A DNA stretch of 6,099 nt from Phycisphaeraceae bacterium (lineage in GTDB: Bacteria; Planctomycetota; Phycisphaerae; Phycisphaerales; UBA1924). Location of the stretch: assembly GCA_009827215.1 (NCBI GenBank), contig WUAJ01000148.1, positions 1 to 6,099 of the forward strand, written 5' to 3'. The notes under the pieces are model-generated. The model worked only from the letters and a program-made list of their open reading frames with translations, made no database searches and was not told the origin of the DNA. Within the stretch, counting starts at the first letter, position 1. Each line of letters starts with the position of its first letter. The position numbers were made by a program, and so were the translations under genes. Shown piece after piece: positions 1 through 5,418 of this stretch.

Positions 1-845
1 CGCCGGATCACGAGCGGGAGTTCGATATGCTGCGCTTGAATCAGCTGCCCCGCATTGATCGTCTTGGACAGCGCCATCCCCATCGCCTCATCCACGCGGA
101 CCGAGTGCTCTTCCGGACTGACCCAGGGCCGCTCAGTCATGAACATCGATTCATCCAAACGAGTCCCACGATTGACGCGTTGGTTCGCAATCAGCACCTC
201 GCGAAACATCTCGACATCAAAGATCAACGCGCGTTCCGCAGCAACGATCAACTCCTCAAGCACGATCACGCGGATCGCCGTGCGTCCGCGCCTTGAAACC
301 TCACGGATCTCAACCAATCGACCAGCAGTCGAGGTCTGCAGAAATGACTCATCATGCTCACGGAACGACATCCTGACGAGGTCCGTACCGACCTGGTAGC
401 GATCCCGAACCCACCGCTCGATATGATCCCGAACCACCGGTCCACCGCTGACCTGCTGTTCATTGGTATCCGTATCGACGCGGACCTCCGCCGTGCTGTT
501 CGTGTTGCCGATTCGCCGGACCGAACTCTGTGTACCGTTGATGACGATCGAACCACCATTGAGCTGCTTATCCGAATCAATCAACAAACGGACCTGATCG
601 CTACTCAGAACACACCACGCGGTATCCACATCAGTGAGCATCTCATCGAGCGAGAGTCCATTCAGAACTTCTGCCTGATCACCCGAAACGCTGCTGATAT
701 CCGCGAGTGTGATCGAATCATCATGTGAAACACGAACAGTCGAGCGCAGCGTGACCGTCGTGATCCCCGCGACCGCATCCGTCGCGGGCAGGAGCATAGC
801 CGAAGCCATGATCAGCCGGATTGTTCGTGTCACATCACGCATCAT
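1..845 (-). CDS. flgA: Flagellar basal body P-ring formation protein FlgA (partial, C-terminus beyond window)
   Basis: I translated this myself: it is open from the ATG at 845 to the window edge, 281 codons with no stop. FlgA is a periplasmic chaperone that helps FlgI assemble into the flagellar P-ring around the rod. Residues 1-26 look like a Sec signal peptide: basic start (MMRDVTRTIR), short hydrophobic stretch (LIMASAMLLP) and an AVA-G cleavage site. The mature N-terminus (LRSTVRVSHDDSITLADI) has the usual opening, where a V-x-V strand is followed by 'ITLADI'. Residues about 207-275 form the SAF/FlgA core: 'VLIANQRVNRGTRLDESMF' matches the family pattern N-x-x-V-x-R-G-x-x-L, and 'AMGMALSKTINAGQLIQ' matches G-x-x-x-x-R/K-x-I-x-A-G-Q. 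The start lies 10 nt after the flgG stop with no strong ribosome site, so translation is probably coupled. A second ATG follows at residue 2. The central part (about 60-150) is diverged. Family call is firm from motifs and gene order; only the last residues are missing. Confidence 0.88.
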   Translation of the reverse strand, partial: MMRDVTRTIRLIMASAMLLPATDAVAGITTVTLRSTVRVSHDDSITLADISSVSGDQAEVLNGLSLDEMLTDVDTAWCVLSSDQVRLLIDSDKQLNGGSIVINGTQSSVRRIGNTNSTAEVRVDTDTNEQQVSGGPVVRDHIERWVRDRYQVGTDLVRMSFREHDESFLQTSTAGRLVEIREVSRRGRTAIRVIVLEELIVAAERALIFDVEMFREVLIANQRVNRGTRLDESMFMTERPWVSPEEHSVRVDEAMGMALSKTINAGQLIQAQHIELPLVIR

Positions 846-855
846 TACTTACCCA

Positions 856-1665
856 TTACCGACGGAGCTGAGAGATCGACTGCAGCGTTTCGTCCGCGGC
901 CTGAATCGATTGCGAGTTCATCTCAAACGCACGCTGCGTACGGATCAACTCGATGAGTTCCACCGCCGGATCAACATTCGATCCCTCAAGCGAACCTCCC
1001 AGAATCGAACCAAAGTTTTCTGAGCCAGGTTCACCAGTAATCGGTGTTCCCGACGCCGCGGACTCGACCCAGAGATTCCCACCGATCTGCGTCAAACCAG
1101 TCTCATTGATAAAGATCGCGAGCTCGACCTGTCCCGCCACGCTCGGCTGCGCCTGTCCAGGGATCACTTCCAGAATCTCACCATTGGCACTGACGGAGAA
1201 CGATTCCGCATCAGCGGAGATCGTCACTGTTGGCTGCAAACGACGCCCGTCAGAGTTCGCGAGCACCACTTCATTGTCCGCGTTGAGGACAAAGTTCCCG
1301 GCTCGTGTATATGCGATGCCGCCTTGTCCAGTATCACTCTCCACCTGCACCTGGAAGAATCCCTTGCCTTCGATGTACATATCGAGCGGGCTGTTCCCAG
1401 GAATCGGTGGTCCCTGCGAGAAGTCTTGCTGCGTGCCCGATTCGCGAACACCCAATCCGACATAGAGACCAGTCGGACGCTGATCGCCGTTCGCGTTCTC
1501 CGTGCCAGGCTGTGCCTTCTCGATGTAGAGCAGGTCCTCGAAGTTCACGCGTGACGCTTTGAATCCTTCAGTGTTCACATTCGCGAGGTTGTTCGCCGTG
1601 ACATCGAGCCGTGTGTTGAGTGCTTTGAGTCCGGAAGCCGCGGATTGCATCGCAATAACTGCCAT
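856..1665 (-). CDS. flgG: Flagellar basal-body rod protein FlgG (distal rod)
   Basis: A 269-residue protein, close to the usual 260-262 of FlgG, which forms the distal rod of the flagellar drive shaft in the periplasm. The N-terminal D0 helix and motif are clear: LDVTANNLANVNTEGFK at residues 20-36, followed by the FlgG signature FEDLLY (42-47). The following stretch, QPG...P-TGLYVGLGVR (52-74), corresponds to the FlgG-specific segment that separates the straight rod from the curved hook protein FlgE. IEGKGFFQV (98-106) is the conserved core strand. The C-terminal helix contains LEGSNVDPAVELIELIRTQRAFEMNSQSI (226-254), close to the family consensus. The reading frame is open up to 1701, but the ATG at 1665 is chosen because it gives the family N-terminus (MAVIAMQSAASGL) and has AGGAG 8 nt upstream. 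It lacks a Sec signal, as expected for a type III flagellar export substrate. It lies 19 nt after flgF and 10 nt before flgA. Confidence 0.95.
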   Translation of the reverse strand: MAVIAMQSAASGLKALNTRLDVTANNLANVNTEGFKASRVNFEDLLYIEKAQPGTENANGDQRPTGLYVGLGVRESGTQQDFSQGPPIPGNSPLDMYIEGKGFFQVQVESDTGQGGIAYTRAGNFVLNADNEVVLANSDGRRLQPTVTISADAESFSVSANGEILEVIPGQAQPSVAGQVELAIFINETGLTQIGGNLWVESAASGTPITGEPGSENFGSILGGSLEGSNVDPAVELIELIRTQRAFEMNSQSIQAADETLQSISQLRR

Positions 1666-1673
1666 TGTTCTAT

Positions 1674-1678
1674 CTCCT
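1674..1678 (-). promoter_or_regulatory. Ribosome binding site of flgG
   Basis: AGGAG on the minus strand, 8 nt before the ATG at 1665. It decides against the upstream in-frame start at 1701, which would add 12 non-conserved residues and overlap the end of flgF. Confidence 0.75.
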
Positions 1679-1684
1679 GCTCGC

Positions 1685-2452
1685 TTACGCGATGCGTCCA
1701 AAGGTGTTGATGGTGCGGTCCATCATGCGGTTTTGCATGTCGATCATGCCGATGTTGCCCTGCGCTGCTCGTGCGGCGGACTGGATCTGCATGATCGCGT
1801 CGATTTCGTTGACGCCGGATGCTTCGATCGAGCCTTGATGGAAGACGCCGGTGCCGTCGATGAGGTTGAGGTCGGTGCCGTACTTGGATACAAACAAACC
1901 TTCGCCGTGCTTGGCGAGGATGGATCGGTCGGGGACATCTGCGAGTCCGAGTTGTCCCACGGCGGCGTCGCGCTGGGTGATCAAGCCGTCTTTGTGGATC
2001 TGGACTGGTCCCATTTGGGGATCGATGCGGATGTGACTGCCGTTCGGATCGAGGACGGGGCGTCCGGTCGCGGACTGGACGAGAGTGCCGGTCGCGTCGA
2101 TGGCGAAGCGTCCGTCGCGGCTGAGGGCTTGTCCGCCGTCGTATTCGATTTTGAAGAATCCGGATCCTTCGATTGCGACATCGAGGTCGCCGTTGGTGAT
2201 CTCTATTGCGCCCTGCGCAAAGTTGATCTTGGTGTGCGCACTTAATACGCCTGCACCTAATCGTTCGAGCATGTCGTTGCTTGGGAGGTTGTAGACGCCG
2301 TCTTCTTGGCGGACTGCGGGGCGGAACTGGGTTCCGCTCATAATGGGCTTAAACCCTGCGGTTCCAAGGTTTGCGAGGTTTCCGGTCAGTGCGTCCTGAC
2401 GGTGGATGGAGGAGAGTGCTCCTGATGCTGAGATCTGAATCCCGTAGTTCAT
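1685..2452 (-). CDS. flgF: Flagellar basal-body rod protein FlgF (proximal rod)
   Basis: A 255-residue flagellar rod/hook family protein, of usual FlgF length (about 240-255). FlgF forms part of the proximal rod and is exported by the flagellar type III apparatus, so it has no signal peptide. The N-terminal D0 motif is present in a diverged form (HRQDALTGNLANLGTAGFK, residues 17-35, where NNLANVNTTGFK is typical). The core strand IEGSGFFKI is at 94-102, and QGSIEASGVNEIDAIMQIQ at 206-224 matches the C-terminal motif QG-x-IE-x-SN-VN. The QRAYE motif that normally follows is replaced by SAARAAQ. It lacks the FlgG-specific segment after FEDLLY, and its place before flgG favours FlgF over FlgG or FlgE. 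The ATG at 2452 is preceded by AGAGG (2459-2463) with a 6-nt spacer. A sigma-54-like promoter stands upstream. A same-strand, out-of-frame ORF overlaps its first 104 bases. Confidence 0.88.
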   Translation of the reverse strand: MNYGIQISASGALSSIHRQDALTGNLANLGTAGFKPIMSGTQFRPAVRQEDGVYNLPSNDMLERLGAGVLSAHTKINFAQGAIEITNGDLDVAIEGSGFFKIEYDGGQALSRDGRFAIDATGTLVQSATGRPVLDPNGSHIRIDPQMGPVQIHKDGLITQRDAAVGQLGLADVPDRSILAKHGEGLFVSKYGTDLNLIDGTGVFHQGSIEASGVNEIDAIMQIQSAARAAQGNIGMIDMQNRMMDRTINTFGRIA

Positions 2453-3047
2453 GGCTTGCCTCTGTCGGTGTATCCGTGTCCCTCCGTGGACACCAGATAC
2501 CCGCGGGAGACTTCACACAAACGGCGTGCCAGAACTTGTTGGGGTTGGTTCGGGGGGATTCTGATTTGAGGGTGGCACGGCTTGTCGTCTTCGCAAGCCG
2601 TGTCTTTGGTGGGTGAGGGACTTCCCATTTCGACGAGCACGGCTTGCCGAAGACGGTCAAGCCGTGGCACCCTTTGTTGGATGGTTTTCTTGGTCGGCGC
2701 GAGGGAGTGGGGCGGGTTTCGCGGAGGAGCGCGGTCGCGGACTTGCGGAGGGATTCGTGGTCGCTTTGCTGGTGCGCCATGTCGGCGGCGTCTTTGAGGG
2801 CGGCTTGGGATTGGAGGTGGAGGTTGGACTCGATGGTTGGGGTCCGCGCGGCGTTGATGGACTGGATCGCTTCGATCGCGGCTTGGTAGTCTGCGGACTG
2901 GGTGAGTGTGCGGAGTTGTGTGAGGGTGAGGCCGTGGATTTGGCAGATGAGGATGGGAGTCATCGCGGGATCGAGGAGGTCCTCGAGGAGGGCTTCAGTG
3001 AGCAGTGAAGTGTCTTGTTGTGTGTATGCGTGCGATTGGCTTTGCAT
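2349..3047 (-). CDS. Hypothetical protein with possible helix-turn-helix N-terminal half; C-terminal half is repeat-derived read-through
   Basis: Not recognised as a named family. The ATG at 3047 is chosen because AAGGGG (3053-3058) lies 5 nt upstream; the frame is open further up to 3170, but that part is Pro-rich and without a ribosome site. Residues 1-115 are helical and look like real coding sequence with a steady CTC/GCC/ACC codon preference. Segment 27-60 (MTPILICQIHGLTLTQLRTL...) reads like a helix-turn-helix of the kind seen in small terminase-like or DNA-binding proteins, and 97-110 (HESLRKSATALLRE) is a further helix. From residue 126 the frame enters the palindromic repeat (GCHGLTVFGKPC), then crosses the flgF leader and the first 104 bases of flgF out of frame, ending at residue 232. 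The original protein was probably about 125 residues, with its stop lost when the repeat arrived. No function is assigned. Confidence 0.5.
   Translation of the reverse strand: MQSQSHAYTQQDTSLLTEALLEDLLDPAMTPILICQIHGLTLTQLRTLTQSADYQAAIEAIQSINAARTPTIESNLHLQSQAALKDAADMAHQQSDHESLRKSATALLRETRPTPSRRPRKPSNKGCHGLTVFGKPCSSKWEVPHPPKTRLAKTTSRATLKSESPRTNPNKFWHAVCVKSPAGIWCPRRDTDTPTEASHELRDSDLSIRSTLLHPPSGRTDRKPRKPWNRRV
2516..2532 (-). promoter_or_regulatory. Putative sigma-54 (-24/-12) promoter of flgF-flgG-flgA
   Basis: The minus strand reads CTGGCACG-CCGT-TTGTG. The -24 element (YTGGCACG) matches the RpoN consensus exactly and the 4-nt spacer is correct. The -12 element is TTGT instead of TTGC, one mismatch at an important base. 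Transcription would begin near 2505, giving a leader of about 50 nt before the flgF ATG at 2452. Rod genes are under RpoN control in many flagellated bacteria, which agrees with the location. No enhancer site for an activator was identified. Confidence 0.5.
2570..2672. repeat. Pair of inverted palindromic repeat units (REP/BIME-like)
   Basis: Two copies of one palindromic unit face each other. The left unit (2570-2603) starts GGGTGGCACGGCTTG and closes its stem with CAAGCCGTG (2594-2602). The right unit (2636-2672), read on the minus strand, starts GGGTGCCACGGCTTG. Each has a 9-bp stem CACGGCTTG/CAAGCCGTG around a short loop containing CGTCTTCG. The outer 15-base arms of the pair match with one mismatch. 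About 32 bases of unrelated sequence separate the units. The architecture resembles paired REP elements; I recall similar CACGGCTTG palindromes scattered in planctomycete genomes, but only these copies are visible here. No REP-associated transposase is in the window. Confidence 0.75.
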
Positions 3048-3082
3048 TGTGCCCCCTTGTGTTTGTGGTGGGGGCATGGGGA

Positions 3083-3088
3083 ATTGTA
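3083..3088 (-). promoter_or_regulatory. Putative -10 box (TACAAT) of the hypothetical gene
   Basis: TACAAT on the minus strand, one base from the TATAAT consensus, would place a transcript start near 3076 and a leader of about 30 nt before the ATG at 3047. The hexamer 17 nt upstream (TTCCAA) is a poor -35 box. Sigma-70 type promoter by inference only. Confidence 0.35.
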
Positions 3089-3100
3089 GTTGATCGGCGT

Positions 3101-3134
3101 GGGGATTGGAAGGGGGGAGTTGGGGGAGTGGGGG
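3101..3134 (+). other. Potential G-quadruplex motif
   Basis: Four G tracts of 4, 6, 5 and 5 bases (3101-3104, 3112-3117, 3122-3126, 3130-3134) with loops of 7, 4 and 3 bases fit the standard intramolecular G-quadruplex pattern. It lies just upstream of the TACAAT box of the minus-strand gene and on the non-template strand of the HEPN gene's upstream region. The motif is seen; folding and function are not shown. Confidence 0.55.
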
Positions 3135-3233
3135 AGATTTGCGCACAGATGTGTGTTTTATAGATTTCAATCACGGGTAGCATGGGTGGTGTGGTAAACC
3201 GGGTGGTATTGATTTGTGAAGTTTGATAAAGAT

Positions 3234-3237
3234 GGAG
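3234..3237 (+). promoter_or_regulatory. Ribosome binding site of the HEPN-like gene
   Basis: GGAG 5 nt before the ATG at 3243. It favours this ATG over the in-frame GTG at 3216, which has no purine-rich site before it. Confidence 0.65.
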
Positions 3238-3242
3238 TGAAA

Positions 3243-4502
3243 ATGAAACCTAAAGAAACGATGCGGGAGTTGTATAGCAAGCTAGCGAGTCATGATCTTT
3301 CAGATTTTGTGCCAGCGTTCGATCCGAGTAAAACTGCTCATCAGCGTTTCTCAGAGATACTGAACAATGTATACACAGTGATCCGGGAAGGATCACGGGA
3401 CGAACTTGTGAGCTTCAAAGATTCTCTTTTACAAGATCAAACAATAAAGAAAAATTGGAGCCTTGGGCCGAGCGATTCTGACGCATCCTTTGAGCGTGAT
3501 GCACTCCGTCCTATCGCATTAGCCGTGAGGGATTTCGGGCTTCATGCGGCCGAGTCTGATTTGGATTCAGCCATGGACGAGTGCATTCGTCTTTGGTCGA
3601 ATGATACTTATGAAGTTGATATTTTCTGCTCGTTACACGGGGGTGTGTTTGTTGCATGTCATAGAGACTTTGATTTGGGATATGGATGGAAGGTCACGAA
3701 CGATAAGACCGCGAAGAAGGTTTTGAGTAAAAAGGAATCGCCAATCCGCTCCTGGGATGCCTACGGATCTAGCCACCGGCCAGACTCTGTGATTGTCAAG
3801 CGTTTCAAGGTTGCGAAAGGGGAGCTTCCAGACTCATTTGATATAGAAAGCCAGTTGAGTGTTGTCGTCATGTCCTTAAGGATGTCAGGTATGAGTTCAA
3901 TAGGTTGCAGTGGATTTATTGGTTTAATAACGGAAGAGTATTTGCCAATTCAGGGCTATGCAATGTTTGTTGATATGACTCCAAAGCTGAGTATACCGTA
4001 TTTTGGGATGAAAATAGCTACGAATGAACTTCGGGATGCCTATCCAGATAGTTTCAGCGAAGTCTCTGCATTGTGTAAACATGCGAAATTCACTATGGAT
4101 CGGTTGGTTGCTATTCAGTCAAGAAAGTACTGGGATGATTATGTAGTTGACTTGTCCATCGTATTAGAGGGGCTTCTGCTTCCCACTGATCAATCAGAGC
4201 TGCGAAAAACATTAGCAGTACGAGGAGCTGCTTTGCTGGCAAATGTAGGTGATTATGAAAGTGTTGAAGTCTTTGATCAACTCAAAATGTTGTATAAAGT
4301 TAGATCAAACATTGTTCACGGAAATGTCAGTCATCAAAAAACGAAATCGAAGCTGAAACCCTCCCCTGATGAAGCGTTGAGAACTTGGTTTAAGATAGTG
4401 CATTCCATAGCAATGGAGCTAGGCAAGCGTTGCAAGAAGAGTGGTCAAAGTTTGTCGTTTGTGATTGATGAGTTAGAGTCAGGTATTGTCAAGAATTTAT
4501 AG
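3243..4502 (+). CDS. Apea-like HEPN domain protein (putative RNase, possible defence gene)
   Basis: A 419-residue soluble protein with no signal peptide or membrane segment. The C-terminal third resembles an Apea-like HEPN domain: a first helix YVVDLSIVLEGLLLP (300-314), then ELRKTLAVRGAALLA (319-333), then FDQLKMLYKVRSNIVHG (344-360), followed by a charged tail and a last helix. R354-S-N-I-V-H359 is the R-x4-H motif that forms the active site of HEPN ribonucleases, so the domain may be catalytic. Residues 1-290 match nothing I recognise; this kind of large variable N-terminal part could be a sensor or target-recognition region. Base composition is clearly lower in GC than both neighbours (about 38 percent in the one 60-base line I counted), with A/T-ending codons, which suggests recent transfer. 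It stands alone: divergent from the gene to its left and convergent with the methyltransferase, ending 28 nt from that gene's stop. The HEPN call is from motifs; a defence role is inference. A non-catalytic or regulatory HEPN protein is the main alternative. Confidence 0.7.
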   Translation: MKPKETMRELYSKLASHDLSDFVPAFDPSKTAHQRFSEILNNVYTVIREGSRDELVSFKDSLLQDQTIKKNWSLGPSDSDASFERDALRPIALAVRDFGLHAAESDLDSAMDECIRLWSNDTYEVDIFCSLHGGVFVACHRDFDLGYGWKVTNDKTAKKVLSKKESPIRSWDAYGSSHRPDSVIVKRFKVAKGELPDSFDIESQLSVVVMSLRMSGMSSIGCSGFIGLITEEYLPIQGYAMFVDMTPKLSIPYFGMKIATNELRDAYPDSFSEVSALCKHAKFTMDRLVAIQSRKYWDDYVVDLSIVLEGLLLPTDQSELRKTLAVRGAALLANVGDYESVEVFDQLKMLYKVRSNIVHGNVSHQKTKSKLKPSPDEALRTWFKIVHSIAMELGKRCKKSGQSLSFVIDELESGIVKNL

Positions 4503-4530
4503 ATTGGAATACAAGGCGTCAGTGGAAATG

Positions 4531-5418
4531 TCATGGCTTCCGCATAATCAGCAAGTAGTTAAACCCTCGCAGGAAGAAGTTCTCTTCTTCCGCGGCTTTG
4601 TGCCAGTTGCCGCGTTGGAGCTTGGTGTTGTGGCGGACGACGCAGATGATGTCTACGGGGGTGAAGGCTTGGCTCATCATGGCGAAGAGTTCGAATCCGA
4701 TGGGCATGAAGGTGCCTTCGCCGGGTTTGCCGCCTTTTTTCTTTTTCCATGAGTCGGAGACGTAGAGGCCGAGGTATTTGCCTGGTTTGAGGACGCGGTA
4801 GAGCTCGGCGAGGACGGCGTCCATGGCTTCGTAGTACGCGTGTCCCATCATCTCGTCGTCGTGCTCTGGTTGTTGGCCGGCGTCGAGTTTGCCGATACAG
4901 CGGTCGTCGTCGGAGTAGTCGACATGGGTTGAGTACGGCGGGTCGATGAATGCGAAGTCGACGGAGTCGTCGTCGAGTGGGAGCGATCGGGAGTCGTTCT
5001 TTTTGATGTCGGGTCGTTGTGGGTTGAGGTCGAAGGCGATGGGTTTGCGGTTGAGGTCTTTGCAGACATCGATGGTGGTTCCGGAGCCGCACATGGGATC
5101 GATGACGGTGTCGTGTTCTTTGGTGTAGCGTTTGAGAAGTTGGTAGATGACCCAGGAGGGTGTGGCTCCGATGTAGTCTTTGGAGCCTTGCATGGTGGAG
5201 TTGGAGGAGTCGTAGTGTTGTGAGGGGTATTCCCAGAGTGTGGTGGTCATGATGCCCATTGGTGGGCGTTTGCCTGGTTTGACTTTGGGTGGACGGTTTG
5301 CGGAGTGTTTTTGGTAGGGTTTGCGGTTGGGCTGTTTCTTGCCTTGATTGCGGCGCGGCTTTCCGGATCCGCTTCGGAGTTCGTCGTTGATTTTTTTGCG
5401 GATGTCGTCTTTGCTCAC
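4531..5418 (-). CDS. DNA methyltransferase, N4-cytosine/N6-adenine type, orphan
   Basis: A 295-residue SAM-dependent methyltransferase of the N-4/N-6 DNA methylase type. Residues 107-115 (DPMCGSGTT) form motif I, the SAM-binding loop; FDLNP (129-133) is motif II; DSVDFAFIDPPY (151-162) is motif IV, the catalytic DPPY, followed by DYSDD (167-171). ELYRVLKPGKYLGLYVSD (205-222) is the conserved strand-helix after it. The order, with motif I before DPPY, is that of the gamma-like group. DPPY is commonest in N6-adenine enzymes, but N4-cytosine activity is possible. Residues 15-53 are an extended basic stretch rich in Lys, Arg, Pro and Asn, probably a disordered nucleic-acid-binding tail. The GTG start at 5418 overlaps the nrnA stop (GTGA) and has GAGG 7 nt upstream. 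No restriction endonuclease or specificity subunit is nearby, so it looks like a solitary methylase; an RNA methyltransferase role cannot be excluded. Confidence 0.8.
   Translation of the reverse strand: MSKDDIRKKINDELRSGSGKPRRNQGKKQPNRKPYQKHSANRPPKVKPGKRPPMGIMTTTLWEYPSQHYDSSNSTMQGSKDYIGATPSWVIYQLLKRYTKEHDTVIDPMCGSGTTIDVCKDLNRKPIAFDLNPQRPDIKKNDSRSLPLDDDSVDFAFIDPPYSTHVDYSDDDRCIGKLDAGQQPEHDDEMMGHAYYEAMDAVLAELYRVLKPGKYLGLYVSDSWKKKKGGKPGEGTFMPIGFELFAMMSQAFTPVDIICVVRHNTKLQRGNWHKAAEEENFFLRGFNYLLIMRKP

Larger units (their letters stand above)
3048..3242. other. Divergent intergenic region
   Basis: This 195-base gap separates the minus-strand hypothetical gene from the plus-strand HEPN-like gene. 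It holds a TACAAT box for the minus gene, a run of G tracts on the plus strand (3101-3134), and two direct GGGTGGT repeats (3184-3190 and 3201-3207) whose starts are 17 bases apart, close to the HEPN gene start. I found no convincing -35/-10 pair for the plus-strand gene; TATAGA at 3159-3164 is the nearest -10-like string. No RNA gene or terminator is evident. Confidence 0.5.

Noticed and set aside
266..580. Minus-strand open frame of 104 codons inside flgA
   Set aside because: It is in another frame from the FlgA translation, which is open over the full 845 bases with signal peptide and SAF-domain motifs.
953..1465. Plus-strand open frame of 170 codons opposite flgG
   Set aside because: Antisense to a strongly conserved gene, no recognisable domain and no ribosome binding site.
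1559..2245. Long plus-strand open frame (228 codons) opposite flgF and flgG
   Set aside because: It lies antisense to two clear flagellar genes, its protein matches nothing, and it is explained by their codon bias.
2613..3008. Gly/Glu/Leu-rich plus-strand open frame opposite the hypothetical gene
   Set aside because: Low-complexity product with codon pattern explained by the minus-strand gene, which has the better ribosome site and a plausible helical fold.
3139..3164. TTGCGC and TATAGA as a -35/-10 promoter for the HEPN gene
   Set aside because: The spacer is only 14 nt and both hexamers are imperfect, so this is not a credible sigma-70 promoter.
4572..4591. Perfect 8-bp inverted repeat GGAAGAAG-TTCT-CTTCTTCC near the HEPN gene end, considered as a terminator
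   Set aside because: It lies within the methyltransferase coding sequence (Glu-Glu...Phe-Phe codons), is not GC-rich, and has no T run after it on either strand.
3243..5418. HEPN gene plus methyltransferase as one defence system
   Set aside because: They are on opposite strands, differ in composition, and the methyltransferase is coupled to nrnA instead. Adjacency alone does not support a joint system.
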